Source: Phytophthora sp. 'mugwort' (taxonomy: Eukaryota > Oomycota > Peronosporomycetes > Peronosporales > Peronosporaceae). From it: a stretch of 64,000 bases of DNA. The notes below the pieces were generated by a model. It was not told where the DNA came from. It worked only from the letters and a program-made list of their open reading frames with translations, and searched no databases. The stretch is from contig JAUCEF010000007.1 of assembly GCA_033558025.1 (NCBI GenBank), positions 2,108,001-2,172,000 of the forward strand, read 5' to 3'. This document shows, in pieces, positions 10,959-22,005 of the stretch; within the stretch, counting starts at the first letter, position 1, and each line of letters starts with the position of its first letter. Both the position numbers and the translations under genes were made by a program.

Positions 10959-13284
10959 AGGTCAACGTACGGTAACAAGTGCTATGGGTTATATCCATGA
11001 TTTTTTAAATCTGTGCGTTTTCTCTGTTCACGTTGTAATGGGAAACTATGGAAATTCGATACGTGTGGGCTAGGTAGTGGTGCTCGCCCTAGTGCTGCCC
11101 TGAGGCGCTGACTACCCTCTGAACTTCACCGCGCGCCTCATTTTAGCCCCTATCATTTATAGGAATCGCATTCTAAGGGTTATACGCAGCTGACAATAAC
11201 GACGAAAAGAGTAACAGAGCTCACCCTGAAGGCGTTGCTACGTTGTTATATGGTTGCAATATGGGTGGATTTTTTATCAGGGCAGGTGTGAGCCGCCATG
11301 GTAGCAATTGTGTTGCATGTTAGTATTGTAGTATTGACGTGAAGTCTAGCAGTTATAAAGTACATGGGGGGGACAAGCGTGTTGGAACGTCATGCTATCC
11401 ATAGGCGACCCGGAGCGCCGCTCTGGGAAAGTACACAGGGCCGGTACAAAGTGAATTTTATTGAATTGTTTTTAGGTGCTGAATAGAAAATGTTTCCAAC
11501 TTGGATATTATCTGTGGATGAAGTTTCGATGATTAAGAGATTGGAGTTTGCATAACGGGATCGATTGTTACGAAACTAAAAAAAACATTGAATGTAAATG
11601 TCAAGGGGTTCGTATTTTATTGACTGGCGACTGTCTCCATCTTCCCCCGGTTGGCGCAGACTCTCTATTTATCCTAAAAGTCAACGCTAACGCCGCTCCG
11701 TCCGTCCATCCGTCTGTCACACCATAACGTGATTTCTAGCCGCAATCTCATTGGCTGCTGAGCGCAGCGAATGCGGGCCATCGTTGGCTTAAACAACCTT
11801 CCGCCGCCGAAGGTGGCCATTGGTGGAAATATAAATAAACGATTGGTTGAAAATTGAAATATATTTTTAGCCCGCGTCCTCCGAAAATAGAGGCCTTTAT
11901 ATGGAGGATGTGTGAGGTGCCGCTCCCGCTCGGTCTTGACTGGCTGGGACTGCAGCTGCGCATAGGCAGGTCCACCTTCTGGGACCAAAACCAAACCCAC
12001 CGCCGCGAAGCGTCGGCGCTCGGCTAGTTAATCCCCCCAAAACAGAAAGAGTTCAGCTCGGTTGACATTGCAGCGTTTGAGCTCTGGAAAACGTTTGGGA
12101 CAGTCGTTATATTGGAATAATCAGTGCGATTTTCGTGCTGATCCAGAATAGGGAAACATAATCTAGAGCGACTCGCCGTGGAACATGGACTATGGTGAGT
12201 ATATCAATATCATTACAGTGACGTGGTGCCTGAAATATCTACTGGACTACAGGACCAAAATTAAGAGAGGTAACTCAGCAACCGTGCGTGTTTGCAAGTC
12301 CTGAAAAACGGCATGAGTCGTACTTAACAATCAATTCATTGTGAGAGCAGCAACAAAATTAACGGGAAAACAACCATCCCATTCGGGCAGTCGCTAATTC
12401 TAAGGGGCTTCGCAGTATCTCAGCCGGCCAGAATTATTTTTGAATAATTATTGATTTAAAACCTTGCATGATCGTTCAAACCACGCAAAATGTTAGACCG
12501 GCTAAATGCGTTGCGATTTGAAAGCAGAGTGTGTTAGTAGATTCTATTGTTGAGTCACCGTCTACATTTCGTACAATTCGAGATGAAACGACGTGAATGC
12601 TAGCATCATTACCAAGTCGATTACCAGTCCTCGCATTCGTACGGATAGCACTGGGTCGGACGCAGTACCCATGCGTGCAACCATGAGTCCCGACATGTTC
12701 CTCTTTTCTATACAACGGAGGCCTTTACCTAGTGTAAAATTACGCTGGCTCCAGCTCCAGATCACACACCTCACTGTTTGGAGATGAAAATCCAGCAGTT
12801 TCCGTTCGTGTGCTCCGTCGGATCAACCACGTACAAAGGACAAGGTGAAACACTTAACGCATTGGTCGTGGTTGACTGGACATCTAGCATCTCATTTGTA
12901 AACAAGCGCAACATAACTATCTTCTGCCACCAAGTGGTTTACCTCCGGCATTACTACCTGTGAAACCTTTTACGACGGAAATCGCACAGTGATCTAAACC
13001 TCCCCAAGATACCATTAATGAAGAAGCCCTATTAATAGCACTTAGTGAAGGGACAATTAACATATTTTGGGATAGGAACACGTGAATACTGAGAATAAAC
13101 ATACTTGTTTGCACATTTATAAAATCGAAAAATACATTTCGATAAAAATCGTATCTTTTTTAAACACAAAGAAAAAACTTATCAAATGTCTTTTGACATT
13201 TAGATAGATAATGAACATACAGACAATTACAACGCAAACATGTGCCTTAAAACTGGAACATTCTGATTTCCGGTTCGTTGTGAC
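10959..13284. other. No gene recognised over 2.3 kb
   Basis: Mostly AT-rich with short frames. The longest (11674-12000, minus, 108 codons) shows no family motif. A possible ATG-donor arrangement at 12185 (ATGGACTATG followed by GTGAGT) leads to no recognisable second exon. Confidence 0.45.
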
Positions 13285-13896
13285 TTCTTTTTTTGGCGGC
13301 GGCAGGTATAGCACGCCCTTGTCAAGCTTGAAGCAGACCCGACCATGGACCTAAGCAAAGTCGCCAAGCTCTACAGCGTCGACGTGCTGCAGGCGGTGTT
13401 GTGGAGCATCGAGAGCTGGGACGCTCTGCTTCACAGCGTCTGCGTTAACTACTGGAAGAAGACAGGCTTACTTGACTACTACACGTGCGAGTACGCGGAG
13501 CCGGACGCGGAGGACGGCATCATGAACGAGATTTCAGAGATGCTGTCACATCTGCACCCCTCAAATTCGATGTCGGTCGAAGAGCTGTTGAACCCACCGG
13601 AAGAGAACATCCTCGCGGATGAGCCAACGGACGAAGATTTCTGCGGGGTAGAACCTCCACGGAGAGAGAAATGTTGCGGTCAAGATGGCGATGTAGGCAG
13701 TCTCGACGAAGAAGACAATAATGCTGCTTCTACCGATCCGACGACGGAGAACTTGTCCACAAAAGAGCTAAATGAGCGTCTTCAAATATGGAGATACAAT
13801 TTTTCGTTAGCGCCGTTGCGATGGGGGTGTCTTTAAGAGAGTTACGGACTTCGAACGATGCAGAAAGTGTTTAGAGAGGAGCTTGCACGTAAGTAA
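13285..13896 (+). pseudogene. pogo/Tigger-like transposase C-terminal fragment
   Basis: The frame runs through 13345-13836 (163 codons from the first ATG) and extends upstream without an ATG to about 13285. KVAKLYSVDVLQAVLWSIE, then NYWKKTGLLDYY and EISEMLSHLHPSNSMSVEEL, match the region after the DDE catalytic domain of DDE_1 transposases, where a helix precedes a W-x-KTG(L/I)L motif and an acidic tail. A frameshift near 13830 puts the final residues (FREELARK, stop near 13896) in another frame. The catalytic domain is absent, so this is a 5'-truncated relic. Confidence 0.6.
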
Positions 13897-15060
13897 GGCT
13901 ACAAGCAGCAAAGTCGATGCTCGACTTCTTCGGAAGTCCTGCACCAAACTGACCTTAGCAATAGTTAATAACCTTTTCGTAGTGATAATAGATGCTTATG
14001 AATCACAAAACGCTAAGCAGAGGGTAGAGACACTTTGACTTGTGCTTGTATGGTGTCTCCTCGTATCTCTCCGTGGAGTGAATCATAATTCAGGATATTC
14101 ACGACCGATAGGATTGTCTGTACCTGATTTTGGTAAGTTACAAGATTTTTGCCGCTGCCGAGCACAGGTCCTCCGACCTGTGACTATAAGGACCCGCATG
14201 ACGAGATTGTTCGTCGATATAAATTGAAGCACTTGTATGAACTATACTACAATCCCTACGTTAGATTATACTTAAATTTATTATAGGTGAGGCGGCTATC
14301 GCGGTGCCAAAGAAGAAATTACCTTATCTAAGTGAAAATCTACTTAGACTTGCAACCATATGATTTCAAATCTGAATTACTTACTAAGTAGATTACGATA
14401 GATCGTTAAGTTCGCACAACTCCCAAGTATTATTTGGTAACCTGAAGGTTGTCAAGCCACACCAAAGCAAGCCCCGTAGAGGCTGGAATGCGCGATGGTG
14501 TTCGCGCGGCCTGCCAACCTTCGGCGTCACCTCGCCAAGAAGTGCAAGTGACCAGAAATCAAGAAAAACTCAATGAGGCGCGCACAATCCGCCAGACGCA
14601 CTTCGAGCCGCGTTCATTACCTCAGGAGCGCGCAGGCGGTAAGACGGCGGATGAATACGGAAAAAAGGTGTGGAAGGCGCTGATTCCGCGCTAACACAGG
14701 CGAAAACTCTAGCTATGGTGGATTTTAGCGACTTGCCGACCTCTGCTGACGGTTGTAATATAATACAAGCATGTTTTGACCCATCCATGTCTAGGAATAG
14801 CGACACTAAGTTGAGACCAAAAGTGAAAATCGTTTCTTGTCAGATGAGTTTTGTCGTCAGAATATTTCTGCTCGTTGGCGAAGCCCCATTAATATGAGCT
14901 CGTTTGAGGAGTTTTCGGCGTCCCTCGCTTTACTTGCTAATCTTCGAACAACTCCCGAACTTTGCCTTGATTGCGTTTCCCAAAGCTGGACAGGGGTTAG
15001 GACGAGTCGCTAAACAGAGGACCTGGGAACTGCGATCGGCCGTGGTATCCCGGGTGGATA
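13897..15060. other. No gene; two unrecognised short frames
   Basis: Plus frames at 14449-14694 (81 codons) and 14670-14897 (75 codons) overlap and could be one shifted relic, but show no motif I know. The stretch ends abruptly at the LTR start at 15061. Confidence 0.4.
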
Positions 15061-15426
15061 TGTAACGGGGTTACATGAAGAGTGCCAAGTCACTCTTCAG
15101 AGCAGGTGTACCCAAGTACACTAAGTGATGTAGCTAAAACATCACTATGACGACGACGGTAATGACATCATGGATAGGTACCATAGATATGGTACAAAGA
15201 CCTCAGAGCCACTCAATAGAATAACATCTAGGGTATTTTATAGGTGACTAATATTTAGTGTAGACGCATTAAAAGGGGTCACCTATAAATATATTCAGTC
15301 TTAAATCTACCTAATTCTAATAACAGTCCCACAGGCCAGGGACTAGTGAACTGCTGTTCACCGAGAGTTTGTATACTCTCTGGAAGTTACACTTCCTGTG
15401 CGCAAGGTGTTGTATACCCCGTCACA
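15061..15426 (+). repeat. LTR1 of copy A (366 bp)
   Basis: Begins TGTAACGGGG and ends CCCCGTCACA, the TG...CA form of Ty3 LTRs. It is nearly identical to LTR2 at 17517-17882. Confidence 0.85.
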
Positions 15427-15494
15427 CTTGGTAGCACTTGTAGTCAAATCCACGCCTACGCGGTTACTACCTGAAACCTCTGGATCCTAGCAAC

Positions 15495-16092
15495 ATGGAC
15501 CGGAATGAGTTTCCTCATCTGAACGACTCACAGTCTGAGTACGTTCGTAAGATGGCTGGCATCTTGGCATGGATGCCTTGCACGGCTTGGCGTCGTCAAC
15601 GCAACCTGAGCAGGTCGAATGGGTGACAGGGTTCGACATGTACGAGCGGGGGCTCATCAAACATGATCGGAGCAACCTGCAGGTTCCGACCGCAGAGCCG
15701 AAATCGGTCTACCCGAAGCCGCTGAGGCTGAAGGTAAACCCATATGAAGGGAAGGAAGGTGAAAACCTTACTTCTGGGTGCGAGAAGTAGAGCTCGCAAT
15801 GGATGCGGCTCTCATCTCCCCGAGCACCTCCGGGTGGCTTTCGCCCTCTCCAACCTTAGCGGGCGTGCGAAGAGTTGGGCGTATACGCGGGAAGCGACAA
15901 CGCCTGGATGCTTCGCATCCTGAGCTCAGCTGTGTGAATAGCTCAGAGGTGCGTTCCTCCCGGCGAAGTATGAGTATCGCCAGCGGTCACGCTTCCTGTC
16001 ATGTAAACACGGAAGACGTGAGTTGCACGAGTACATCCAGGAGATGCGGGAGCTCACTGCATCCCTCGTGGGAAACCCACTCCATGAACAGC
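15495..16092 (+). pseudogene. Truncated gag of the outer unit
   Basis: Repeats the first ~600 nt of the inner gag (17951 onward), including the same frameshifts. It breaks off after the codons for LVGNPLHE at about 16090. The join to the reversed transposase sequence shares two bases (CA), a microhomology junction. Confidence 0.75.
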
Positions 16093-17516
16093 TGGTTGCA
16101 CTCGACGTGAAAGTTAGTCAGGCTAACACAAACTTGAAATATATCATCGTACAGCTCTTCACCCCACCTGTACTTGTCCGAGCAGACACGCTAGAGCGTA
16201 CAAAGTCGCCCGAAGAAGTTCTCCACGATCACGCGATCACTGGAGACGTCGTCTGGTTCACGCGAGAGGGGTTCTTGCCCTCCTTGGGGTGGGTGCAGCG
16301 CTTCTGGTCGGCGAGGCCCTTGTAGCCCTTGTCTGCCAGTAGGGCCCACTCGTCCAGGAAGTTCTCCTCCAGCGGCCCTCCATCTCCTAGGCACTCGGTC
16401 CGCTTCGCTGACGCGAATGGCGTCGTGAAATTCTGTGTTGTCCCTGAACATAGTGATACCGGGGGTATTCCGCGCGCGTGTTCACTGCAGACGATGGCAA
16501 ACCCACGCGGGTTCACGGACACTTCAACTTTAAGTCCGTACAGCTTGTGCTTGTGGCTATAGAAGGGCATCACCTCTGCAATCGTTCCTGCAGGACGATC
16601 GACTGTTGAAACGTCATGTCGGTTGCATACCAGTGCGCACGGGAAGTAGGGGAAGGTGCGACCCGACGTGATCAAGGTCCGCATGGTGCACTCGTCGGCT
16701 TGGCGCGCACCCAATCGTCGTACAGCCTTCGCGCGATAACGTGCAGAAAGGCGGTGACGGTCTTAATGAATGTCGGCGTCTTGATGCGGAAGACGTCGGC
16801 GTTCGTATCCCACGTCCCTCCATGCTTTAGGACGGACAATGTCATAAGGAAGACGTCCTTACCTGAAAGGGCTGAGCACCGCCCACGACCGACATTTCAA
16901 TATCGGGTCACGTGGGGGTACCCACAGACGGTTTAGTTCCCGCGGTGAGAGGTTCGTCAGGCGGCGGACCGCTTCAGCCCCGCCTTCGTTGTACCAGGAG
17001 TCGAGTATGGGGCAGGGACAGTCTCTGGGGAGAGCTTCGGGTCGTCGTCTCAGGGCGGCTGACGGGAGAACTCAGCGTACTCGACGCGTCGCTTAACTTC
17101 ACGCTTGTCGAGCATTGCCAGCATAGACTGCTGGTGGTCGTGCTGGGAGCGCTGGGTTCGGCGGGAAGCCATCGCATTGGGGAGTGCATAGCTGGAACGA
17201 ATGAATGCCGCGGCATTGGTATCTGCGATGGCGCCGTTGCTGACCAACAAATTTCCAACTCCACCGCTTGCTGCCAACCCTAGCACAGCGAGTTCTCCCA
17301 ACCAGCCATCGCTGCTAGTATGCTTGGCCTGCAGCTTAATCAGCTGTTAGTTGGTTACTATTACTAATAGTGGAGGACGTCGGGCTTCCTGGAAGTGGCG
17401 TTCTGTGAAATACACCTGCATAATCCCTGTCAAACAGCATAGTTTGTTCTTGCATGCCGGAAAATAGTTAGTAGGCCCACAATACGACAAAAGACAGGTC
17501 AATTTTTCCTCATCCC
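16093..17516 (-). pseudogene. DDE (PIF/Harbinger-like) transposase fragment captured between LTRs
   Basis: The minus strand carries the middle of the transposase described at 47609-49249: GGTWDTNADVFRIKTPTF, a catalytic YATDMTFQ, then HKLYGLKVEVSV, WALLADKGYKGL and, in another frame, VIVENFFGRLC. The C-terminal end after HVECNQL is missing, replaced by gag. Shared frameshifts with the other two copies make it non-functional. Its 5' side abuts LTR2 exactly. Confidence 0.75.
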
Positions 17517-17882
17517 TATAATGGGGTTACATGAAGAGTGCCAAGTCACTCTTCAGAGCAGGTGTACCCAAGTACACTAAGTGATGTAGCTAAAACATCA
17601 CTATGACGTCGACGGTAATGACATCATGGATAGGTACCATAGATATGGTACAAAGACCTCAGAGCCACTCAATAGAATAACATCTAGGGTATTTTATAGG
17701 TGACTAATATTTAGTGTAGACGCATTAAAAGGGGTCACCTATAAATATATTCAGTCTTAAATCTACCTAATTCTAATAACAGTCCCACAGGCCAGGGACT
17801 AGTGAACTGCTGTTCACCGAGAGTTTGTATACTCTCTGGAAGTTACACTTCCTGTGCGCAAGGTGTTGTATACCCCGTCACA
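17517..17882 (+). repeat. LTR2 of copy A (366 bp)
   Basis: Same length as LTR1 but starts TATAATGGGG instead of TGTAACGGGG, so its terminal TG is mutated; ends CCCCGTCACA. It serves as the 5' LTR of the inner full-length element. It differs clearly from the 3' LTR at 25334-25692. Confidence 0.85.
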
Positions 17883-17883
17883 C

Positions 17884-17901
17884 TTGGTAGCACTTGTAGT
17901 C
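17884..17901 (+). promoter_or_regulatory. Candidate primer-binding site
   Basis: TTGGTAGCACTTGTAGTC follows the LTR by one base. Its TGGTAGC start is complementary to a tRNA 3' end GCTACCA. The tRNA was not identified. The same site occurs after LTR1 (15428-15445). Confidence 0.5.
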
Positions 17902-17950
17902 AAATCCACGCCTACGCGGTTACTACCTGAAACCTCTGGATCCTAGCAAC

Positions 17951-18663
17951 ATGGACCGGAATGAGTTTCCTCATCTGAACGACTCACAGTCTGAGTACGT
18001 TCGTAAGATGGCTGGCATCTTGGCATGGATGCCTTGCACGGCTTGGCGTCGTCAACGCAACCTGAGCAGGTCGAATGGGTGACAGGGTTCGACATGTACG
18101 AGCGGGGGCTCATCAAACATGATCGGAGCAACCTGCAGGTTCCGACCGCAGAGCCGAAATCGGTCTACCCGAAGCCGCTGAGGCTGAAGGTAAACCCATA
18201 TGAAGGGAAGGAAGGTGAAAACCTTACTTCTGGGTGCGAGAAGTAGAGCTCGCAATGGATGCGGCTCTCATCTCCCCGAGCACCTCCGGGTGGCTTTCGC
18301 CCTCTCCAACCTTAGCGGGCGTGCGAAGAGTTGGGCGTATACGCGGGAAGCGACAACGCCTGGATGCTTCGCATCCTGAGCTCAGCTGTGTGAATAGCTC
18401 AGAGGTGCGTTCCTCCCGGCGAAGTATGAGTATCGCCAGCGGTCACGCTTCCTGTCATGTAAACACGGAAGACGTGAGTTGCACGAGTACATCCAGGAGA
18501 TGCGGGAGCTCACTGCATCCCTCGTGGGAAACCCACTCCATGAACACATCAAGGTGACGGTGTTCATGGACGGCCTAAGAGTGGGCCCGGCCCGCACCCA
18601 GCTATTTCGGGTGCAGGCCAATACTCTGGAAGAGGCGATCCAGGTTGCCCTCCAAGAGAAGTG
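17951..18663 (+). pseudogene. Ty3/gypsy gag (capsid part), frameshifted
   Basis: The ATG at 17951 opens a frame lost after about 45 codons. Gag-like sequence then continues in the frames 18025-18246, 18234-18557 and 18479-18664. Later parts read HEYIQEMRELTASLVGNPL, then KVTVFMDGLRVGPARTQLF and ANTLEEAIQVALQE, which match the Retrotrans_gag pattern. At least three shifts or stops interrupt it. The zinc knuckle is in the next open frame, so gag and protease would have formed one chain. Confidence 0.7.
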
Positions 18664-19446
18664 AGTCACCGCCAGGCACGCACGCCAGCGGCGATGTGGC
18701 CAGGGGCAGCGACACCAAGTCGCCGTTCCCCGACCGGGCCAGTTCCCATGGAACTTGGGCTCGCTGAGCAGCATGATATTCGCTGCTATAGCTGTAGTAA
18801 GCTAGTGCACATGGCACGTGCCTGTCCTGCGGGGGACAATGAAAACGTTTCCCTCCCAAGCCCGTCGCGTTCAAGGGACGCTGGCAAAGACCGCGACCCC
18901 ACGGGCAGGGAAACACATGACACCAGTAGGGGCGGGGCGCCCTACTGGGGAGATCTAAGTCTTCATGAACGGTGCGCGAGTGGCGCGCACCATGAAGACG
19001 TAGCCTCTGAGAGTCTTTTCACTCTCGAATCGGAGAGGGGCAGCGTTGGGCTGCTAGTAGTACACGTAAGTGTACGGGGGTATACCCATCCCTTCCGAGT
19101 CTTGATAGACTCCGGAGCATCGAAGGACTTCACACGCCGCCAGACGGTTGTGGAGAACAGCAACAAGTTAGCCGATGATTTACGAGACAGCAAAGGCAAC
19201 GGGCCAGTGTCAGTACAACTGGCCGACGGAACGGTGATTACCGCTTCCAAGATCCATGTGGATCTAGCTGTGAAGCTCGAGGACTTCGACACCATGAAGC
19301 AGTTTACTGTCCTAGAGATGGACAAGTATGACTTGATCCTGGGCATGCCCTGGCTCGAGAAAAAGAGAAACATGAGCCATGGATCAATTGGCGAAACAAA
19401 ACCATCGGGGCCAGCCGGCCCGCAGTTACTGGCAGAGCATTGGTGA
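18661..19446 (+). pseudogene. gag zinc knuckle plus aspartic protease frame
   Basis: A 261-codon open frame with no ATG start (it opens at GTG), so it is part of the polyprotein. Near residue 42 it has a CCHC knuckle, CYSCSKLVHMARACP (C-x2-C-x4-H-x4-C), for RNA binding. Around residue 150 is the protease active site LIDSGASKDF, followed by VSVQLADGTVITASKI and ending with YDLILGMPWLEKK, the usual ILG-MPWL end of Ty3 proteases. The frame is intact but upstream gag and downstream pol are broken. Confidence 0.8.
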
Positions 19447-19686
19447 GTCATGTTCCCACCTCTGCCAGGAACTTGGGCGTCCGAAAGGGGCGCCGGGATG
19501 TAAGAGCATCCAGTGAATTTTTGGGAGCCGCCGACGTATTGAGCGACTCCCTAGAAGCGGTGGCAGCAGAAGCTGCACCTGGTCGAGTGCGGCAGTCCTT
19601 GCAGGATAGCCCTCGACCCCCCCCCCCGGAATCTAGACCGGCGGCTGAGGCTTCAAAAGTGGCGGTGCCCGGAGGCAGCGATCCAG

Positions 19687-20148
19687 GTGGGTAACCTAGG
19701 TCCACACCAAGTCACCCAGACAGAAATTGGCGAGAAAGACGCGCGAGGCGCTTCCTGTGTGGGTAACCATGTTCCACACCAGGTCGCCCAGACCATAACA
19801 GAAGAAGACGTGGCGGAATGCACGTCTTGTGTGGGTAACCATGCTCCACACGAAGCCCTGGAGGCTTTGGACGTCGTCAACGAGACGTCCACAGACGTGG
19901 GTAACCAATTACAACGTCACGTCCGCCGTCGACGACATAATCGACACCGCAAGTCGAGTCTGAAGTCATTTCAGACTGGAGTCGCTTCAAGCGACTCGGA
20001 ACCCAGGGCCCGGGTTCTTCCGACGCGGCCAGTCGAAGGGTGTTATCACATCCTCGACGGCGAGACCGGCTATCGGGTCAAGGCAGGCGGCATCCAGCTC
20101 GAGCCGCTGCCAGAAGTGTCAGAGCTCCTGAGCCTCGAAGAAGGTTGA
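19687..20148 (+). pseudogene. Protease-RT linker with repeated VGN motif
   Basis: A 153-codon open frame between protease and RT. It contains four spaced VGN-type repeats: an initial GNLGPHQV, CVGNHVPHQV, CVGNHAPHEA and DVGNQL, spaced about 22-26 residues, then a basic run (RHVRRRRHNRHRK). The end (GYRVKAGGIQLEPLPE) resembles the linker before RT in oomycete gypsy polyproteins. No known domain. The repeats probably arose by local duplication. Confidence 0.55.
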
Positions 20149-20296
20149 CGCCGACAGATTTTCTGGCCGACCTGAAGGCAGGAGAAATCGCGGAAGTGAT
20201 ACTCTTGAAGCAAGAGTCCACTCCAAAGAAACTGAATTCTTCCTCGATTATGGACGAGGGCGTCCTGGAGCATTCTCCTACCAGCGTGCCTCGCGC

Positions 20297-21190
20297 TTGG
20301 GTTCTGAGATCCTAAAGAACCCAAAGGATCCAGCGTATCCTTTAATGAAGGAGTTCGAGGACGTGGTGTCCAAGGATCCACCGTCTCAACTCCCACCGGA
20401 TCGTGGGATCAGGCACGAGATTGATCTCGTGCCGGGCACAAAGTACTGTGTCACCAGACAATGGCCACTGCCTCGAGAGCAGTGCGAGGTCATTGATGCC
20501 TTCTTCGCCGCAAAGGCCAAGGCAGGCATGGTCCGGGAATCGAAATCCCCGCACTCGAAGCCGACCTTCTGCGTTCGGAAGCCGAATGGGAAGTGGCGTC
20601 TGGTTCATGCTTTTAATAAGCTGGACAGCGCAACGGTGCCGGCCCAGACACCCATCCCGCGAAAGGATGCGTTGTTAAACAACATGGCCGGGTGGGAGTT
20701 ATACAGAGCCCTGGATCTGGTGGACGGATACTACCAGATCCTGATGTGCGAAAGCGACATCCCGCTCACCGCAGTGAGTACCCCGAGCGGTATGCTCTGG
20801 TAGTGGCTTGTGAGGCCACAGCGCCTGTCTAATGCTCCGGCGACATTAGACAGGCCCTGAGGTATCACAGCCACTACCACCTGGTCACGCAGTTGTTTAG
20901 ACCGCTGCGTGCGTATACACAGTCGTACTTCGATGACATCTTCGTCCATAACCGTGCTGAGGGAGGTTAGAAGGCTATGGAGATGCATTTGGAGCACCTC
21001 CGTCGAGTGTTAGAGATCGTGAGAGCGAACAAGGTCAAGACCAACATCGACAAGTGCGTCTTCGCGGCACAATAGATCAAAGTTATCGGTTGCTTCGTCA
21101 GCAACGTCGGCGTTCGAGCCGACCACCCAGAGAAGGTCAAAGCAATTTCGGCTTGGCTAACGCCAAGGTCTCAGTAGGACCTGAGGAAGT
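20297..21190 (+). pseudogene. Ty3/gypsy reverse transcriptase, inactivated
   Basis: RT motifs in order: HEIDLVPGTKY, CVRKPNGKWRLVHAFNKL, LDLVDGYYQILM, STPSGMLW. A TAG replaces the residue expected after GMLW, and a palindrome at 20800-20879 then disrupts the RPQRLSNAP region. The catalytic box SYFDDIFVHNRA (YFDD at 20926-20937) survives downstream in another frame. Further in-frame TAG codons follow near 20968, 21073 and 21175. The enzyme cannot be made from this copy. Copy B has the same lesions. Confidence 0.8.
20800..20879 (+). repeat. Imperfect palindrome inside RT, copy A
   Basis: Arms of about 35 nt flank a loop of about 9 nt. The inner 11 bp (CCTGTCTAATG with CATTAGACAGG) and the outer ten (GGTAGTGGCT with AGCCACTACC) pair perfectly. 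Read in reverse, the right arm encodes VIPQGLSN, a version of the RPQRLSN encoded by the left arm, so it looks like an inverted copy of the left arm. The same palindrome is at 41791-41870. Confidence 0.75.
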
Positions 21191-21192
21191 GG

Positions 21193-21894
21193 TTGGGCTT
21201 GGCCAACTACCTCCATAATTACAGCGAAGGGGACACGGGTCTGGCTAGATCCTTGTCGGATCTTCTAAAGAAGGATACCGACTGGCACTGGGGGCGCGAG
21301 CACCAGGAAGCCTTTGACAATGTCAAGGAAAGCCTTCAGGAGGCGCCTGTCCTGGCACTGCCGGACGAGACGAAGCCGTTCAGCGTCGTCTGCAATGCAT
21401 CCGATTATGCAATCGGGTGTACATTGCTGCAGCACGATGCAACAGGACGTGAACGAGTGATCTCGTTTCAGTCCAGGCAGCTCAAGGCTGCCGAACAGAA
21501 CTACCCCGTTCATGACAAGGAGCTGCTTGCCATGAAGTACGCCCTTGTCAAGTTCGGGGTGGAACTCTTGGGCTCCCAGCCCTTTGTGATCTACACAGAT
21601 CACGCATCCTTACGGACGGCGACGAATTCGCCCCATCTGTTCCAAGGATGGCGAGGTGCTGCCCTTCTTCGCGGAATACAACTTCCGCGTCGAGTGCAAA
21701 GTCTGGCAAGCTCAAAAAGTGGTTGCCGATGGGTTGTCACGCAGAATGGATTACGAGCTGGCGCACGTCAGTTGTGCCATGACCGATCTATACGATCAGA
21801 TATGCATGGCGTGTTGGGGCGACGAAGCCGTGCTGGTATAGTTCCTGGCCGCTGGCAAGGAAGCCAAAGCCGAATGGCTCACGCCACGTCATAA
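21193..21894 (+). pseudogene. RT thumb and RNase H of the Ty3 element
   Basis: The open frame starts in the RT connection (GLANYLHNYSEGDTGLARSL) and continues into RNase H: KPFSVVCNASDYAIGCTLL, then ISFQSRQLKAAEQNYPVHDK, ELLAMKYALVKF and YTDHASL. In the usual family motif the first catalytic residue is Asp in (C/T)DAS; here it reads CNAS, an apparent Asp-to-Asn change. After HLFQ a one-base loss puts the rest (EYNFRVECKVWQAQ, then VADGLSRRMDYE) in the frame 21656-21841. Copy C has the extra A that restores this local frame. Confidence 0.75.
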
Positions 21895-22005
21895 TGCCCG
21901 GATCCATCGATACGAGTGGGCCGATGGCCTGCTCTACAATACGAGCGGAGCCCCATGACCCTAAACGGGTAGTCGTTCAAGCGACGAGGATCCAAGTTTG
22001 GCATC

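Noticed and set aside
12185..12400. Short exon with donor (ATGGACTATG, GTGAGT)
   Set aside because: No downstream exon or coding signal.
16229..16714. 161-codon minus ORF as an intact host gene
   Set aside because: It is part of a frameshifted DDE transposase repeated three times in the window.
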